The translations under genes and the position numbers were made by a program. The notes beneath the pieces are model-generated. The model worked only from the letters and a program-made list of their open reading frames with translations, was not told the DNA's origin and made no database searches. Below, piece after piece: positions 1 to 10,331 of a DNA stretch of 64,000 nt. Source of the stretch: Stutzerimonas stutzeri (GTDB lineage: Bacteria; Pseudomonadota; Gammaproteobacteria; Pseudomonadales; Pseudomonadaceae); the NCBI RefSeq assembly GCF_000219605.1, contig NC_015740.1, positions 248,001-312,000 of the forward strand. The letters run 5' to 3'. Position 1 is the stretch's first letter. Every line of letters begins with the position of its first letter.

Positions 1-57
1 CCGTAAATCGCCGTCAAAGGCCACCAAGGCACAGACCTCTTCCGATTCTGATCAGTA

Positions 58-85
58 ATGGTCAACGTTACCCATCATTGACCAT
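58..85. repeat. 8-bp inverted repeat just beyond the selC break
   Basis: ATGGTCAA at 58-65 and TTGACCAT at 78-85 are perfect inverted copies separated by 12 nt. The repeat begins about 10 nt past the point where tRNA-Sec similarity ends, in a stretch clearly richer in A+T than the neighbouring genes. It could be a recombinase or transposase recognition site, or a hairpin, but it could also be chance. Confidence 0.4.
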
Positions 86-94
86 GTTAAAAAC

Positions 95-137
95 AGGATT
101 TGAAGCCCGGCTGCACCACCGGGTGCGATTGCCTTCC
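95..137 (-). pseudogene. selC: 5' half of selenocysteine tRNA gene (selC), truncated
   Basis: Read on the minus strand from 137, the sequence begins like a bacterial tRNA-Sec: an 8-nt acceptor 5' strand (GGAAGGCA), a D-arm with the long stem and CGGT loop typical of tRNA-Sec, then the anticodon arm with loop CTTCAAA, whose anticodon TCA reads UGA. After TCC at about position 96 the match stops. The 3' strand of the anticodon stem does not close, and no long variable arm, T-arm, 3' acceptor strand (TGCCTTCC) or CCA follows before the window edge. It lies 39 nt downstream of the selB stop, where a selABC operon would carry selC. It may be broken by an insertion or deletion, or be a partial copy; the rest of the gene is not in this window. 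The identity of the half is fairly clear, its cause is not. Confidence 0.62.
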
Positions 138-176
138 TTATCTGGTCTTGATGTGGGAAAGGAAGCGGCGACCAGC

Positions 177-2093
177 CTACCCCAGGGCTGACTGGATCGC
201 CAAGGCGCTGTGCTGGCGGACTTTGCGTTCGTTGCCGAAGCGGCGGGTGAGGCCGATGCGGTCGAAGTGTTCGAGCAGCTGGATGCTGCGTTTGCGGCCG
301 AGCTGGATGCGGTCGCGGAAGGCGGCGGCGCGGATTACGCCGCTTTGCGCTTCCAGTTGCAGTACATGCCCCGCGAGTTGGCGAATGGTGAGCTCGGGGT
401 AGAACAAATCTTTCACCACCTGTTGCAGCAGGCCGAGACGGGCGAGCTTGCGTAGCAGGTTGCGCATCTGCATTTCGTCGACGCCGAGGTCGCGGGCCAG
501 GTCGCGGACCCAGGGTGGGTCGAAATGGCCGGCTTCGAGCAATGGCCACAGGCGCGCTTTCAAGTCTTCTTCCGCATCGCTCAGGCGCACCCGGTGATCG
601 GGGCGGTGCAGCCACGGGCCGCTGGTTTCGATGCGGCCGGCGGCCAGTGCCTGTTCCAGCAGGGCGATGAACACCGGCCGCTCCAGCTGCGGCAGGGCGT
701 AGCGACGCAGGCGGTCGCGGTCGGGGCCGAGTTCGTCGGGTTGTTCTTCGTGAAAGCGTTGCAGGGCGGCGAGCAGGGTGGCTTCGAGTTCGTCCCAGCG
801 GGCCTGATCGAAAAGCCGTGGCCCCAATCGCGTGCCGACTTCCAGTACGCCGTGCGGGAGCTGCCAGCCTTCGCGCGGACGGTTGAACTGGCGTTCCAGG
901 CCTTGCGGGTCGATGCCATTGGTGGCGCTGGCGAGCAGTGGCGGCAATGCCTGCTCCAGGCTCGGCTGGTTGAGGGCGCGAAGTTGCTCCAGCCGCGCGG
1001 CACGACGGCGATTGCGTGGCGGTGCAAAGGGGTCGAGCACACGGCCACCGCCAAGGGTGCGCTGGGCGGACTGGTCGCGCAGGACGATGCGGTCGCCATG
1101 TACCGCGTGGCTCGGTGCGTTGAGCAGTAGCTGGGCGAAGGCGCGTTCGCCCGGCGCCAGGCTCGTGCCTTCGAGCAGGGCGACGCGGGCGGTGACGTCC
1201 TGGGCGCCGAGGTGCACGTGCACGGGCGTCCAGTGCTTGAGTTCGTGGGCTTCGCCCGGCAGCAGCTGGAAGTCGACGTCGATGCGTTGGGTCGGTGCGT
1301 GCAGCAGTGGGTGCAGCAGCCAGTCGCCGCGATGGATCTGCTCCACTGCCAGCCGCTCGCCGGCAAGATTCAGGGCCACGCGCTGGCCGGCATGGGCTTC
1401 GTCCGCTTCGCGGTTCTGCGCGTGCAGGCCGCGGACGCGCACGCGTTTGCCGGCGGGGCCGAGCAACAGTTCGTCGCCGATTCGCACGCGCCCGGCAAAG
1501 GCGGTGCCGGTGACCACCACGCCAGCGCCGGTGACGCTGAAGGCGCGGTCGATGGCCAGGCGGAAGTGGCCGCTGTCGCTGCGGGCGGCGGTGCGCGCGG
1601 CTTCGTCGATCAGCGCGGCGCGCAAGGCGTCGATGCCATCGCCGCGGATGCTGGAAACCGGAAAGATCGGCGTTCCGGCCAGTGGTCCGGCGGCCAGCAG
1701 GGCTTCGATCTGCTGCTGGACTTCGGCGATGCGCACCGGCTCGACGCGGTCGATCTTGGTCAGCGCTACCAGCGCGCGACGGATGCCGAGCAGCTCGACG
1801 ATGGCCAGGTGTTCGCGGGTCTGCGGCATGACGCCATCGTCGGCGGCGACCACCAGCAGCACGCAGTCGATGCCGCTGGCGCCGGCCAGCATGTTGTGCA
1901 CGAAACGCTCGTGGCCCGGCACGTCGATAAAGCCGGTGAGGCTGCCTTCACCGAGGTCGGCGTAGACGTAGCCGAGGTCGATGGTGATGCCGCGCTCGCG
2001 CTCCTCGCGGCGGCGGTCGCCCTGTTGCCCGGTGAGGGCTTGCAGCAGTGCGGTCTTGCCATGGTCGATATGGCCGGCGGTACCGACGATCAA
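177..2093 (-). CDS. selB: Selenocysteine-specific elongation factor SelB
   Basis: SelB delivers selenocysteyl-tRNA to the ribosome at UGA codons followed by a SECIS hairpin. The 638-aa product has an EF-Tu-like GTPase domain at its N-terminus with GHIDHGKT (P-loop, about residues 7-14), DVPGH and TKID motifs, then beta-barrel domains and C-terminal winged helices that bind SECIS RNA. The start is TTG at 2093, whose TGA-sharing overlap (TTGA) with the selA stop and GAGGAG Shine-Dalgarno within the selA 3' end indicate translational coupling. It is the last protein gene of the fdo-fdhE-selAB run and is followed by the half selC. Length and motifs are normal for the family. Confidence 0.96.
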   Translation of the reverse strand: MIVGTAGHIDHGKTALLQALTGQQGDRRREERERGITIDLGYVYADLGEGSLTGFIDVPGHERFVHNMLAGASGIDCVLLVVAADDGVMPQTREHLAIVELLGIRRALVALTKIDRVEPVRIAEVQQQIEALLAAGPLAGTPIFPVSSIRGDGIDALRAALIDEAARTAARSDSGHFRLAIDRAFSVTGAGVVVTGTAFAGRVRIGDELLLGPAGKRVRVRGLHAQNREADEAHAGQRVALNLAGERLAVEQIHRGDWLLHPLLHAPTQRIDVDFQLLPGEAHELKHWTPVHVHLGAQDVTARVALLEGTSLAPGERAFAQLLLNAPSHAVHGDRIVLRDQSAQRTLGGGRVLDPFAPPRNRRRAARLEQLRALNQPSLEQALPPLLASATNGIDPQGLERQFNRPREGWQLPHGVLEVGTRLGPRLFDQARWDELEATLLAALQRFHEEQPDELGPDRDRLRRYALPQLERPVFIALLEQALAAGRIETSGPWLHRPDHRVRLSDAEEDLKARLWPLLEAGHFDPPWVRDLARDLGVDEMQMRNLLRKLARLGLLQQVVKDLFYPELTIRQLAGHVLQLEAQSGVIRAAAFRDRIQLGRKRSIQLLEHFDRIGLTRRFGNERKVRQHSALAIQSALG

Positions 2094-3499
2094 CGGGCCA
2101 GCTCCTCTTGCAGGTGCACCATTTGCTGGAGGAAGGCCGGTTCGTCGTCGAGCTGGCGCAGGTCGAGCCAGAGGGCGTCGTCATCGATGCGCCCGAGCAC
2201 AGGAATCGGCAGGCAGCGCAGGGCTTCTTCCAGCTGGCGCAGGCTGCGGCCGCGCAGGCGCTTGGGTTGCTGCGGGCGGATGCACAGGGCGGCACTGGGC
2301 AGGCGTGCCACCGGCTGCGCGCCGCTGCCGATCATGCCCAGGGCATCGGTTACGGAGACTAGCCAGGTTTTACCGAGCACGGTGGCCAGTGCCGGGGCGA
2401 TGCGTTCGGCCTGGTCGCGGATCTCCGTCTGCGGGCGACTGAGCAGGCGCAGGCTGGTGAGGCGTTCGGCCAGGCGGTCGGGGTCACGATAGAGGTTGAG
2501 CACCGCTTCCAGCGCGGCAAGGGTCAGCTTGTCGACGCGCAGGGCGCGCTTGAGCGGGTTCTTCTTGATCTTCTGGATCAGTGCCTTGCTGCCGACGATC
2601 AGCCCGGCCTGCGGGCCGCCGAGCAGCTTGTCGCCGCTGAAGGTGACGATGTCGGCGCCGTCGCGCAGCGCTTCCTGTACCGTGGGCTCCTTCGGCAGGC
2701 CCCAGCGCGAGAGGTCGAGCAGGCTGCCGCTGCCGAGGTCTTCCAGTAGCGGCAGATCGTGGGCATGGGCGATGCGCGCCAGTTCGGCGGTGGCGACGCT
2801 GGCGGTGAAGCCTTGCACGCTGTAGTTGCTGGTGTGCACGCGCATCAACAGGCCCGAGCGCGAGTTGATCGCCGCTTCGTAATCCTTGGCGTGGGTGCGG
2901 TTGGTGGTGCCGACTTCATGCAGCTTCACGCCGGCGCGGGCCATGATGTCCGGGATGCGGAAGGCACCGCCGATCTCGATCAGCTCGCCGCGGGAAATAA
3001 TGCCTTCCTTGCGTGCGCCGAGACTGTTCAAGGCCAGCAGCACGGCGGCGGCGTTGTTATTGACCACGGTAACGGCCTCGGCGCCGGTCAGCTCGCGGAT
3101 CAGTCCTTCGATGAGGTCGTCGCGATCGCCGCGCTTGCCGGTGGCGAGATCGAATTCCAGGTTGAGTGGATAGCGCGCCGCAAGGGTGATCGCCTCGATG
3201 GCCTCATCCGGCAACAGGGCGCGACCGAGGTTGGTGTGCAGCACCGTGCCGGTGAGGTTGAACACTCGACGTACGCGGCTCTTGTGCTGGCTGGCCAGGC
3301 GTTCGCCGGCGCGCCCAGCGAGCACCGCTTCGGACAGTTCCAGCGCGGCCAGCTGGCCACGGCGAGCCGGTTCGCGCAGTTCGTCGAGCAGATCGCGCAG
3401 CGTCGCCAGCAGGGCCTGGCGGCCGTAACGCTGCTGCAGTGGCTGGCAGGCCGGATCCCGCAGCAGCTTGTCCACCGAGGGCAGATGGCTGCTGCTCAT
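2090..3499 (-). CDS. selA: L-seryl-tRNA(Sec) selenium transferase SelA
   Basis: SelA is a PLP enzyme that converts seryl-tRNA(Sec) to selenocysteyl-tRNA(Sec), using selenophosphate made by SelD (no selD is seen here). The 469-aa product carries the PLP-lysine region [13 protein letters not shown] in its middle third and the family's N-terminal LPSVDKLL motif. The ATG at 3499 overlaps the fdhE stop by ATGA, and the 3' end overlaps selB, so fdhE-selA-selB should be translated in a coupled way. A longer reading frame extends upstream through fdhE, but its translation there is low-complexity Arg/Ala-rich antisense-frame sequence and was not used. Confidence 0.96.
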   Translation of the reverse strand: MSSSHLPSVDKLLRDPACQPLQQRYGRQALLATLRDLLDELREPARRGQLAALELSEAVLAGRAGERLASQHKSRVRRVFNLTGTVLHTNLGRALLPDEAIEAITLAARYPLNLEFDLATGKRGDRDDLIEGLIRELTGAEAVTVVNNNAAAVLLALNSLGARKEGIISRGELIEIGGAFRIPDIMARAGVKLHEVGTTNRTHAKDYEAAINSRSGLLMRVHTSNYSVQGFTASVATAELARIAHAHDLPLLEDLGSGSLLDLSRWGLPKEPTVQEALRDGADIVTFSGDKLLGGPQAGLIVGSKALIQKIKKNPLKRALRVDKLTLAALEAVLNLYRDPDRLAERLTSLRLLSRPQTEIRDQAERIAPALATVLGKTWLVSVTDALGMIGSGAQPVARLPSAALCIRPQQPKRLRGRSLRQLEEALRCLPIPVLGRIDDDALWLDLRQLDDEPAFLQQMVHLQEELAR

Positions 3500-4413
3500 G
3501 CCTCGTTCCCCGGTGCCAGCAGCAGGTTGGGTGCCTGGCGGTTGTAGCCCTGATCGGCCAGCAGCAGGTCGAGGTCCAGCGTCGCCAGGTCGGCGGACAG
3601 GCTTTCGCCGTCCGGTGCCAGCTCCAGATAGAGCTGCTTGAGGTAGCCGTTGCATTCGGGGCACGCCTCGGCCTTGATGCCGTTGGGCGAGCCTTCGAAG
3701 TGCAGGTAGTCGAGCTTCTTGGTGCTGCGGCAGTGGCTGCATTTCAGGCGCACGTAGTGCCATTCGCAGGCGCACAGGGAGCAGACCAGGTAGCGCAGGC
3801 CGTTGAGCTGCCCGCGGTGGCGAATCACCCCGGCCATGGGCGGTGCGCCGCAGCAGGGGCAGAGCGTCTGGTCTTCGCGTTCGCGCAGGTCGGAGAGGTC
3901 GAGCTGGAGCAGCCAGTGGGTCCAGGCCAGTTGCAGCGCGGCGCCGAGAAAGGGCACCAGCGCCGGCGGCAGGCTGTCGTACTGGCCACTGACCAGCGCC
4001 ACGGCCCAGGCCTTGCGCTGGCCGCTGTCGGCGCGGCGCAGCTGGTCGATGGCAGCGATGACCGACAGGTTGTCCGGCACCGCGAAGGCATCCAGCCAGG
4101 CATCTAGCAGCGGCAGCCACGCCCCTTCGCGCACCAGGGTGTCGGCGGCCAGCGGCGGCATGGCGTGCTTGAAGCATTCGCGGGTGCGCGCAGGGTCGAG
4201 CGGTGCGTTGGCAGGCGGGTTGTCCAGCACCTGCTGCTGCGCCTGGCATACGCCGGCGAGCAGGCGCAGGTAGTCGGCCAGCGGATGATCTTCGGCGAGC
4301 TTGGCGAGGCGCTCGCTGCGCATGGCGAACAGATCGCGCGGCGGCAGTTTGGTGAAGGGTGGTTTGCTGGCAGCGGCTTCGATCTGCCCGGGCTCGAGAA
4401 TGGTGCCTGCCAC
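3496..4413 (-). CDS. fdhE: Formate dehydrogenase accessory protein FdhE
   Basis: FdhE is a cytoplasmic rubredoxin-like iron protein needed to mature respiratory formate dehydrogenases (Fdh-N/O). The 305-aa product has the expected Cys pairs in its C-terminal half: CPCC, CSLC, a CSHC-type pair and CPEC. The GTG start at 4413 is supported by AAGGAG a few bases upstream. It stands between the dehydrogenase subunit genes and selAB, 126 nt after fdoI, and overlaps selA by four bases. Confidence 0.93.
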   Translation of the reverse strand: MAGTILEPGQIEAAASKPPFTKLPPRDLFAMRSERLAKLAEDHPLADYLRLLAGVCQAQQQVLDNPPANAPLDPARTRECFKHAMPPLAADTLVREGAWLPLLDAWLDAFAVPDNLSVIAAIDQLRRADSGQRKAWAVALVSGQYDSLPPALVPFLGAALQLAWTHWLLQLDLSDLREREDQTLCPCCGAPPMAGVIRHRGQLNGLRYLVCSLCACEWHYVRLKCSHCRSTKKLDYLHFEGSPNGIKAEACPECNGYLKQLYLELAPDGESLSADLATLDLDLLLADQGYNRQAPNLLLAPGNEA

Positions 4414-4496
4414 GCAGGACTCCTTTTCTTGTGGTTATGCCGAACAGCATAGTCCGTCACGGTTATAGCTCGGCTTTCGATGGCATGCACGGGCGA

Positions 4497-4520
4497 AGAT
4501 TCCCGCGGCGGCGGGAATCT
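4497..4520. terminator. Hairpin between fdoI and fdhE
   Basis: AGATTCCCGC at 4497-4506 and GCGGGAATCT at 4511-4520 form a perfect 10-bp stem with a GGCG loop in the 126-nt gap between fdoI and fdhE. It lacks a clean T-run on the minus strand. It may be a partial terminator or RNA-stability element that sets subunit genes (fdoGHI) above accessory genes (fdhE-selAB); I cannot tell which. Confidence 0.45.
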
Positions 4521-4539
4521 CCGGCGTGCTTGGCGGCGC

Positions 4540-5163
4540 TTACTTGCGCTGGTTGATCTCCCGGTACCAGGCCGGATGGTGCTTGCGCGCCCAGGCCCGG
4601 CTGACGGTGCCGTAGAGCATCGAGCCCATCGACCCCTTGATCCAGATGGCTGCGTAGATGTGCACGATGATGCTGACGATCAGCACGAAGGCGGCGATGG
4701 CGTGCAACAGGCTGGCCCAGCGCAGCGAGACGATGCCGAAGAAGCTGCTGAAGTACTCGCGCCAGATGACGATGCCGCTGAGCAGCAGCACCAACATGCT
4801 GAGGATCAGCACCCAGAACAGCACCTTCTGCCCTGCGTTGTAGCGGCCGACTTCCGGCAGCTTTTCCTCGCGGTTGTGCACCACGTCGTTGATCTGCCTG
4901 AGCCACTGGCGATCCCGCGCCTCGATGCGGTTGTGTCCGGCGAAACGGATCGCCAGCCAGAGGAAGAAGACGAACATCGCGACCCCGATGAAGGGGTGCA
5001 GGATGCGCGTCCAGGTGCCGCCGCCGAACAGCCCCGAGAGGCCGAACAGCGCCGGATGGAACAGTGCCAGGCCGGACAGCGCGGCGAGCACGAAGAGAAT
5101 CGCGACGATCCAGTGGTTGGTCCGTTGCGAGGGGTTGTAGCGTTCGATCTCGTTGTTGTTCAT
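4540..5163 (-). CDS. fdoI: Formate dehydrogenase cytochrome b556 (gamma) subunit
   Basis: This is the membrane subunit that takes electrons from the iron-sulfur beta subunit and reduces quinone. The 207-aa product shows four hydrophobic helices, with heme-ligand histidines in the first (TNHWIVAILFVLAALSGL) and later helices (HAIAAFVLIVSIIVHIYAAI). The short N-terminus preceding helix one is in the cytoplasm, as is normal for FdnI/FdoI. It follows fdoH by 57 nt in the same orientation. Length agrees with the family (about 210 aa). Confidence 0.94.
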   Translation of the reverse strand: MNNNEIERYNPSQRTNHWIVAILFVLAALSGLALFHPALFGLSGLFGGGTWTRILHPFIGVAMFVFFLWLAIRFAGHNRIEARDRQWLRQINDVVHNREEKLPEVGRYNAGQKVLFWVLILSMLVLLLSGIVIWREYFSSFFGIVSLRWASLLHAIAAFVLIVSIIVHIYAAIWIKGSMGSMLYGTVSRAWARKHHPAWYREINQRK

Positions 5164-5220
5164 CGTTGACTCCTTGAGCGAGCGGACACCGAAGGCGGCC
5201 CCGCGAACGGGGCCGCGCGG

Positions 5221-6162
5221 TCAGGGTCGCGGCTCCTTGGGATCGACCACATGCACCGAAGGATCGACCTGATGCACCACGGGCTCGCTGAGCTCGGCCT
5301 TGTCGTCCTCTTCCTCGACGCGAATCGGGCCGACCCGCGTGTAGTGGAAGAAGCCGGCCAGCACCGCCGCGCCCATGCCCAGCAGGGCGAGGGGCTTGGT
5401 CACGCCCTTCCACAGGCTGACCAGCGGGCTGATGGTGGGCTCGTTCGGCAGGTCGTTGTACAGCGAGGGCTGATCGGCATGGTGCAGCACGTACATCACG
5501 TGCGTACCGCCGACGCCATCGGGGTCGTACAGGCCGGCCTGGTCGAAACCCCGCTCCTTGAGGTCGGCGATGCGCCCGGCGGCGTGCTCCTTCATGTCCT
5601 CCTTGCTGCCGAAGACGATGGCGCCGGTGGGGCAGGTCTTCACGCAGGCCGGCTCCAGTCCGACCGACACGCGGTCGGAACAGAGCGTGCACTTATAGGC
5701 CTTCTTGTCCTTCTCGGAGATGCGCGGGATGTCGAACGGGCAACCGGTGATGCAGTAGCCGCAGCCGATACAGTGGTCCTGGTTGAAGTCGACGATACCG
5801 TTGGCGTACTTCACGATCGCCCCCGGCGCCGGGCAGGCCTTGAGGCAACCCGGGTCCGCGCAGTGCATGCAGCCGTCCTTGCGGATCAGCCATTCGAGGT
5901 TGCCGCTGCCGGGGTTCTCGTACTCGGCGAACTTCATCACCGTCCAGGATTCAGCGGTGAGGTCGATCGGGTTGTCGTAGGTCCCGTGGCTGGTGCCGAC
6001 CTCGTCGCGCAGGTCGTTCCATTCCGAACACGCCACCTGGCAGGCCTTGCAGCCGATGCACTTGGAGGTGTCGATCAGTTTCGCCACTTCGCCGATCTCG
6101 CGGATCGACGGCTGCTCGGTGGTCGTGGCGGAGCGGGCAATCACGTCTTGAGTAGCCATCAT
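5221..6162 (-). CDS. fdoH: Formate dehydrogenase iron-sulfur (beta) subunit
   Basis: The 313-aa beta subunit carries four [4Fe-4S] clusters that pass electrons from FdoG to FdoI. Four cysteine groups are visible: [11 protein letters not shown] near residue 36, [24 protein letters not shown] and [18 protein letters not shown]-terminal single membrane anchor ([18 protein letters not shown]) is followed by an acidic tail. The first ATG overlaps the fdoG stop (ATGA); a second ATG follows at once, so the start could be one codon later. It is exported with FdoG by the Tat route as a complex. Confidence 0.95.
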   Translation of the reverse strand: MMATQDVIARSATTTEQPSIREIGEVAKLIDTSKCIGCKACQVACSEWNDLRDEVGTSHGTYDNPIDLTAESWTVMKFAEYENPGSGNLEWLIRKDGCMHCADPGCLKACPAPGAIVKYANGIVDFNQDHCIGCGYCITGCPFDIPRISEKDKKAYKCTLCSDRVSVGLEPACVKTCPTGAIVFGSKEDMKEHAAGRIADLKERGFDQAGLYDPDGVGGTHVMYVLHHADQPSLYNDLPNEPTISPLVSLWKGVTKPLALLGMGAAVLAGFFHYTRVGPIRVEEEDDKAELSEPVVHQVDPSVHVVDPKEPRP

Positions 6163-9100
6163 GCCTTCTCCACGTTGACCAGAAACGACTTGAACTCCGG
6201 CGTCTGGGTGTTGGCGTCACCGACGAACGGCGTCAGCGTGTTGGTCAGGTAACCGTTGCGCGCCACGCCGGCGAAGCCCCAGTGCAGCGGGATGCCGATC
6301 TGGTGCACGGTCTTGCCGTCCACCGTCAGCGGCTTGATGCGCTTGGTCACCACCGCCACCGCCTTGATATAGCCGCGGTTGGACGACACCTTGACCCGTT
6401 CGCCGGCGGCGATGCCGAGCTCCTTGGCCAGCACCTCGCCGATCTCGACGAACTGCTCGGGCTGGGTGATCGCGTTGAGCCGGCAGTGCTTGGTCCAGAA
6501 GTGGAAGTGCTCGGTGAGACGGTAAGTGGTCGCTGCGTAGGGGAACTCGTCGGCGCTGCCGAACAACTCCATGTCGTTCTTGAACACCCGTGCGGCGGGG
6601 TTGCTGATCGCCTGGCGATTGTCCGGATGCAGCGGGTTGCGCCCGATCGGCGTCTCGAACGGCTCGTAGTGCTCGGGGAATGGCCCCTCGTTCATCTTGT
6701 CCACGGCGAACAGCCGCGCCACCCCTTCGGGGTTCATGATGAAGGGGTTCATGCCATCTTCCGGACGTGAATCGACCTTGAAGTCCGGCACGTCGGTACC
6801 GCCCCACTTGCCGCCATCCCACCAGACCAGACGCTTCTTCTGCGCATCCCATGGATTGCCCGCCGGATCGGCCGAGGCGCGGTTGTAGAGGATGCGCCGG
6901 TTGGCCGGCCAGGCCCAGGCCCAGCCAAGCGTCTGGCCCATGCCGTAAGGGTCGGCGTTGTCGCGACGGGCCATCTGGTTGCCGGCCTGGGTCCAGGAGC
7001 CGCAGAAGATCCAGCAGCCACTCGAGGTGGTACCGTCGGCGCGCAGCAGGCCGAAGCCCGGCAGCAACTCGCCGGCCTTGGCCAGCTGGGCGCCGGTCTG
7101 CAGGTCGAAGACGTCGGCCAGTGCCTTGCCGTTGTACTCCTGGGCGATCTCCTCTGCGGTCGGTTCTTCCGGCTGGCGATAGGCCCAGTCGATGTTCAGC
7201 AGCGGTTCGGCATAGGCACCGCCTTCCTTGCTGTAGAGCTCGCGCAGGCGATGGAACAGCCCGCCCATGATCACCACGTCGGTCTTCGCCTGGCCTGGCG
7301 GCTCGGCGGCCTTCCAGTGCCACTGCAGCCAGCGCCCGCTGTTCACCAGCGAACCATCCTCCTCGGCAAAACAGGTGGTCGGCAGGCGGAACACGGTGGT
7401 CTGGATGCTGGCGGTGTCGACGTCGTTGTATTCGCCGGCGTTGCGCCAGAACTCCGAGGTCTCGGTGGCCAGCGGGTCCATGACCACCAGGTACTTGAGC
7501 TTGGCCAGCGCCGCGCTGACCTTGGCCTTGTTGGGGAACGAGGCGATGGGGTTGAAGCCCTGGCAGAAATAGCCGTTGACCTGCCCCTGGTACATCATGT
7601 CGAACACCTTGAGCACGTCGTAGCCGGGGATATCCAGCTTCGGCAGCCAGTCGTAGCCCCAGTTGTTCTCCGCCGTGGCGTTCTTGCCGTACCAGGCCTT
7701 CATCAGGCTGACGTGGAATTTCTCGTAGTGCTGCCAGTAGGACAGCTGCCCCGGCCGTAGCGGCTTGGCGGTGCGCTTGGCGATGTAGGCCGCGTAGTCC
7801 TGCTCGGCTTCCAGCGGCAGGGTCATGTAGCCCGGTAATTGGTTGGAGAGCAGCCCCAGGTCGGTCAGGCCCTGGATGTTGGAGTGCCCGCGCAGGGCAT
7901 TCATGCCGCCACCGGGCATGCCGATGTTGCCGAGCAGCAGCTGCACCATGGCGCCGGTCCGGATCATCTGCGAGCCCACCGAGTGCTGCGTCCAGCCTAG
8001 GGCGTACATGATGGTCATGACCTTGCCCGGGGCCGAGGTCTCGGCGATGGTTTCCCAGATCTGCAGCATCCTGTCCTGCGGCGTGCCGCAGATGTTGCTG
8101 ACCACCTCCGGTGTATAGCGGCTGTAGTGCTGCTTGAGGAGGTTATAGACGCAGCGCGGATGGGTGAGGCTCTTGTCGACGCGGGCGAAGCCGTCCTCGT
8201 CCAGCTCGTAGCTCCAGGTGGATTTTTCCGGGTAGCTGCGCTTCTCGGCGTCATAGCCATTGAACAGGCCGTCCTCGAAACCGAAGCCTTCCTTCACGAT
8301 GAACGAGACGTCGGTGTAGTTGACCACGTACTCGTGCTGGATCTTGTCGTTCTCCAGCAGGTAGTTGATCAGTCCGCCGAGGAAGGCGATATCGGTACCG
8401 GTGCGGATCGGCGCATACATGTCAGCCACCGAGGCCGAACGGGTGAAGCGCGGATCGACCACGATCAGCCGCGCCTTGTTGCGCGCCTTGGCTTCGGTGA
8501 CCCATTTGAAGCCGCACGGGTGCGCTTCGGCGGCATTACCGCCCATGATCAGGATCAGATCGGCGTTCTGGATATCGCTCCAGTGATTGGTCATGGCGCC
8601 GCGGCCAAACGTCGGGGCAAGACTTGCCACCGTCGGGCCGTGTCAGACACGTGCCTGGTTGTCGAATCCCAGCATGCCGAGCGAGCGCACCACCTTGTGG
8701 GTGATGTAACCGGCCTCGTTGGAGGACGCCGAAGCGGCGAGGAAGCCCGTGCTCAGCCAGCGGTTGACGGTCTGGCCCTTGTCGTTGCGCTCGATGAAGT
8801 TGGCGTCGCGGTCGTCCTTCATCAGTCGGGCGATACGGTCGAGGGCTTCGCTCCACTCGATGCGCTTCCACTCGTTGCTGCCGGCTTCGCGGACTTCCGG
8901 ATGGGTCAGGCGGTTGGGGCTGTGAACGAAGTCCAGCAGGCCGGCGCCCTTCGGGCAGAGCGTGCCGCGGTTGACCGGGTGATCGGAGTCGCCTTCGATG
9001 TGGATGATGTTCTGTGCGACGTTCTTGCCGCCGCTGCCCTGGCTGTAGAGGATCAGCCCGCAGCCGACGGAGCAGTAGGGGCAGGTGTTGCGGGTTTCAC

Positions 9101-9233
9101 GGGTGTTGGTCAGTTTGAAATGCCGGATCGACTCGGCATACGCCGTCGGCGGGGCCATGCCCAATGCCGCCATGCTCGACGCCCCAAGGCCCACACCGCA
9201 GACCTTGAAGAACTGTCGACGGTTCATGTCCAT
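6159..9233 (-). CDS. fdoG: Formate dehydrogenase-O/N alpha subunit, selenoprotein
   Basis: This is the periplasmic molybdopterin (bis-MGD) catalytic subunit that oxidises formate to CO2. Read straight through, the gene appears as two ORFs separated by TGA at 8643-8645. The flanks DNQARV - TGA - [15 protein letters not shown] match the Sec active site of FdnG/FdoG, so TGA encodes selenocysteine at residue 197 and the product is 1024 aa. The N-terminus has a Tat signal (NRRQFFKV, cleavage near AYA) and a [4Fe-4S] motif [15 protein letters not shown]-like hairpin follows the TGA. It heads the fdoGHI-fdhE-selAB run. The split is not a frameshift because both parts are in the same frame. Confidence 0.96.
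8606..8645 (-). promoter_or_regulatory. Sec UGA codon and SECIS element of fdoG
   Basis: On the minus strand the UGA at 8645-8643 is followed about 15 nt later by GGCAAG-T-CTTGCC (8628-8616), a short G+C-rich stem with an AGUCU apical loop. The GU in that loop is the feature SelB recognises in the E. coli fdhF and fdnG SECIS elements. Spacing and loop agree with those, so I read it as the signal for Sec insertion. Confidence 0.85.
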
Positions 9234-9378
9234 CGGAGGTTCTCCTTCTTATCAGGCTGAAACGCCGATGCTTTGCCGGCGTCTGCTAAAGCAGCTTAGT
9301 CAAGCTTTCGGAAAGTGAAGGATTAATTCCGGGTGCCGCCGCTGCCCTTGCAGCCAGCCGATCGGTCACATGGCGGCT

Positions 9379-10215
9379 TCAGGCGTCTGTCGAGGCGGCA
9401 AGCTGGTTTTTCCATTCCCGCGGTGATTGTCCGGCTTGGGCCTTGAATGCGCGCGAAAGCGCCGCTTCGCTGCCGTAGCCGACCTCGGTGGCGATCACCT
9501 TCAGCGGCCGCCCGCGCTGCAGCGCCTTCTGCGCCAGGCGGACGCGCCAGCCCTGCAGATATTGGCCGGGCGTCTGCCCGAGCGTTTCGCGGAAGCTGGT
9601 GGCGAAGGCGCTACGCGACATTCCGGCGACGCCGGCGAGGTTGTCGAGCGTCCAGTCCTGTGCGGGCGCTTCGTGCATGGCCACCAGCGCGTTGCGCAGG
9701 CGCGGATGGGCGAGGCCGGAGAGCAGGCCGCCGCTGACCTCGTCACTTTCCATCAGCTGACGCAGGATCTGGATCATCACCACCTCCACCAGCCGCTCCA
9801 CCAGCGCCATGCGCCCGCAGCGCTGTTCGAAGGCTTCCTCGAACAGCAGTGAGAGCACCGGCTCGGCGCCCCACACGCCATCCAGCGGCAGGCAGACCAG
9901 ATCGGCCAGGGCAGAGGCGATCGGGTTGGCCCTGCCCCCCTCGAACGTCAGGTTCGCGCAGACCATGTCTACCTCGCAGTCCGGCGCGGTGATGAAGCGA
10001 TGCGTCAGCGGTCGCGGGAACAGCAGCAGGCTCGGCTGCGTGACGTGCAGTGTCTCCCGGCCGTAGCGGACCTCCACCGCGCCGCGGCGAATCAGGTGCA
10101 GTTGCCCGTGCACGCCATCGCTCTGCAACGTGTTGATGCCGCACAGCGGCCCGGTGTTGAACACCTGGGCGCGCATCGGGAAGTGCGTCATCAGTGCGGC
10201 GAGGCGGTCAGCCAT
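9379..10215 (-). CDS. AraC-family transcriptional regulator
   Basis: A 278-aa protein with an N-terminal cupin-type sensing domain (about residues 1-170, of the AraC-binding/Cupin_6 sort) and a C-terminal double helix-turn-helix (WTLDNLAGVAGMSRSAFATS ... VIATEVGYGSEAALSRAFK). A TTG six codons upstream could extend the frame, but ATG at 10215 has AGGAG at ideal spacing and was chosen. It is divergent from ohr and the secreted hydrolase, which are its most likely targets. This regulator type is common next to alpha/beta hydrolase or oxidoreductase genes in Pseudomonas; the inducer is unknown. Confidence 0.9.
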   Translation of the reverse strand: MADRLAALMTHFPMRAQVFNTGPLCGINTLQSDGVHGQLHLIRRGAVEVRYGRETLHVTQPSLLLFPRPLTHRFITAPDCEVDMVCANLTFEGGRANPIASALADLVCLPLDGVWGAEPVLSLLFEEAFEQRCGRMALVERLVEVVMIQILRQLMESDEVSGGLLSGLAHPRLRNALVAMHEAPAQDWTLDNLAGVAGMSRSAFATSFRETLGQTPGQYLQGWRVRLAQKALQRGRPLKVIATEVGYGSEAALSRAFKAQAGQSPREWKNQLAASTDA

Positions 10216-10331
10216 CTTTGTACTCCTGATCAATTTTCAAAGACTTTACGTCACCAATAGTTTTTCGTGCTGAGGAGAATAGCGCTTACCGGGCAACACC
10301 GCTCCGGCAACCCGAAACAGGAGTCACCATC

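Noticed and set aside
6217..7323. Long reading frame inside fdoG, same strand (368 codons)
   Set aside because: Out of frame with FdoG and composed of Arg/Gly/Pro-rich low-information sequence, as expected from high-GC third-position bias.
8643..8645. Frameshift or nonsense pseudogene in fdoG
   Set aside because: The TGA is at the family's Sec position with a SECIS-like hairpin and both sides stay in one frame.
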